NCBI GenBank assembly: GCA_028101445.1
Contig: JAOHKR010000028.1
Span: forward strand, 1 to 7,003
Reading direction: 5' to 3'
Source of the DNA: Candidatus Pelagibacter sp.
GTDB taxonomy: Bacteria; Pseudomonadota; Alphaproteobacteria; Pelagibacterales; Pelagibacteraceae
DNA: 7,003 nucleotides
Positions 6,911 through 7,003 of this stretch are shown here, piece by piece (the first letter of the stretch is position 1; every line of letters begins with the position of its first letter). Position numbers and translations under genes: made by a program. The notes beneath the pieces are model-generated. The model did no database searches and was not told where the DNA came from. It saw only the letters and a program-made list of their open reading frames with translations.

Positions 6911-6940
6911 ATTTTAAATGTCGTCTATTGTACAGGTAAA
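6911..6940 (-). promoter_or_regulatory. Candidate sigma-70-type promoter for the rpmH array
   Basis: On the minus strand a -35-like TTTACC (6940-6935) and a -10-like TAAAAT (6916-6911) are 18 nt apart, matching the consensus at 4/6 and 5/6. Transcription would start near 6904, leaving a leader of only about a dozen bases before rpmH. In DNA this AT-rich chance matches are common, but the 50-nt gap is the only non-coding DNA upstream of all nine genes, so a promoter here is expected. Confidence 0.45.
6934..6936 (+). promoter_or_regulatory. Short Shine-Dalgarno for the right-edge gene
   Basis: AGG lies 6 nt before the ATG at 6943 and supports that start. An in-frame TAA at 6937-6939 excludes a longer N-terminus, so the ATG is the first possible start of this frame. 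Confidence 0.45.
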
Positions 6941-6942
6941 TT

Positions 6943-7003
6943 ATGAGTAAAAATTTCAAATTATTTTTAGGTTTTACTTACTTACTTCTACTAGCAGTAT
7001 TTC
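6943..7003 (+). CDS. N-terminus of a probable membrane protein, truncated by window end
   Basis: Only the first 20 codons are visible, reading MSKNFKLFLGFTYLLLLAVF. Two early lysines followed by an unbroken hydrophobic stretch (about 7-20) indicate an N-terminal transmembrane anchor or signal-like segment with the start inside the cell. There is a short ribosome binding site, and an in-frame stop directly upstream fixes the start. The gene is divergent from rpmH and shares the 50-nt promoter region. The family cannot be named from 20 residues; reality as a gene is likely but not certain because a short AT-rich open frame can occur by chance. Confidence 0.55.
   Translation, partial: MSKNFKLFLGFTYLLLLAVF

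Noticed and set aside
6893..6942. Possible oriC or DnaA-box region beside rpmH, as in bacteria with rpmH next to dnaA
   Set aside because: The 50-nt spacer has no TTATCCACA-like box or repeat cluster, and dnaA is not adjacent in the visible sequence.
6918..6950. Ten-codon mini-frame (MSSIVQVNYE) overlapping the start of the right-edge gene, as a possible leader peptide
   Set aside because: No ribosome binding site, no run of regulatory codons, no attenuator hairpin; chance is sufficient explanation.

Overview
The window looks like a core-genome segment of a free-living, streamlined alphaproteobacterium, most likely of the SAR11 / Pelagibacterales type. The reasons are very AT-rich DNA (by eye about 30% G+C or less), A/T-ending codons with lysine- and asparagine-rich proteins, almost no intergenic DNA, and the block yidC-argB-HAD phosphatase-dapD-dapE with truA close by, which is an alphaproteobacterial arrangement. 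An intact argB and dapD/dapE argue against an obligate intracellular relative such as Rickettsia. The assignment is by gene content and sequence character, not by a database search.

Layout. Positions 1-401 (+) are the 3' part of truA (tRNA pseudouridine synthase A), cut by the left edge. A 65-nt convergent spacer (402-466) follows. From 6892 down to 467 on the minus strand runs one unbroken array of nine genes, in transcription order: rpmH (ribosomal protein L34), rnpA (RNase P protein), yidD and yidC (membrane protein insertion), argB (N-acetylglutamate kinase), a HAD-family nucleotidase-like phosphatase, dapD and dapE (succinylase route to diaminopimelate and lysine), and a small SET-domain protein methyltransferase. 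The largest gap between them is 6 nt (0 if rnpA starts at its TTG); the other junctions abut or overlap by 1, 4, 8, 14 or 20 nt. A 50-nt divergent promoter region (6893-6942) separates rpmH from the first 20 codons of a plus-strand, probably membrane-anchored protein that runs off the right edge.

How the genes work together. The promoter-proximal part supplies ribosome, tRNA-processing and membrane-insertion functions (L34, RNase P protein, YidD/YidC). The middle and distal part supplies arginine biosynthesis (ArgB) and diaminopimelate/lysine biosynthesis (DapD, DapE). With no non-coding room for internal promoters, the sequence suggests a single long transcript with translational coupling, though promoters inside coding sequence cannot be excluded by reading.

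I see no mobile element, CRISPR array, tRNA/rRNA, riboswitch or phage signal, and no convincing new multi-gene system. The least ordinary element is the SET-domain gene coupled to the end of dapE, at the point where the usual dapE-truA adjacency is broken. No stretch over 300 bases lacks a gene.
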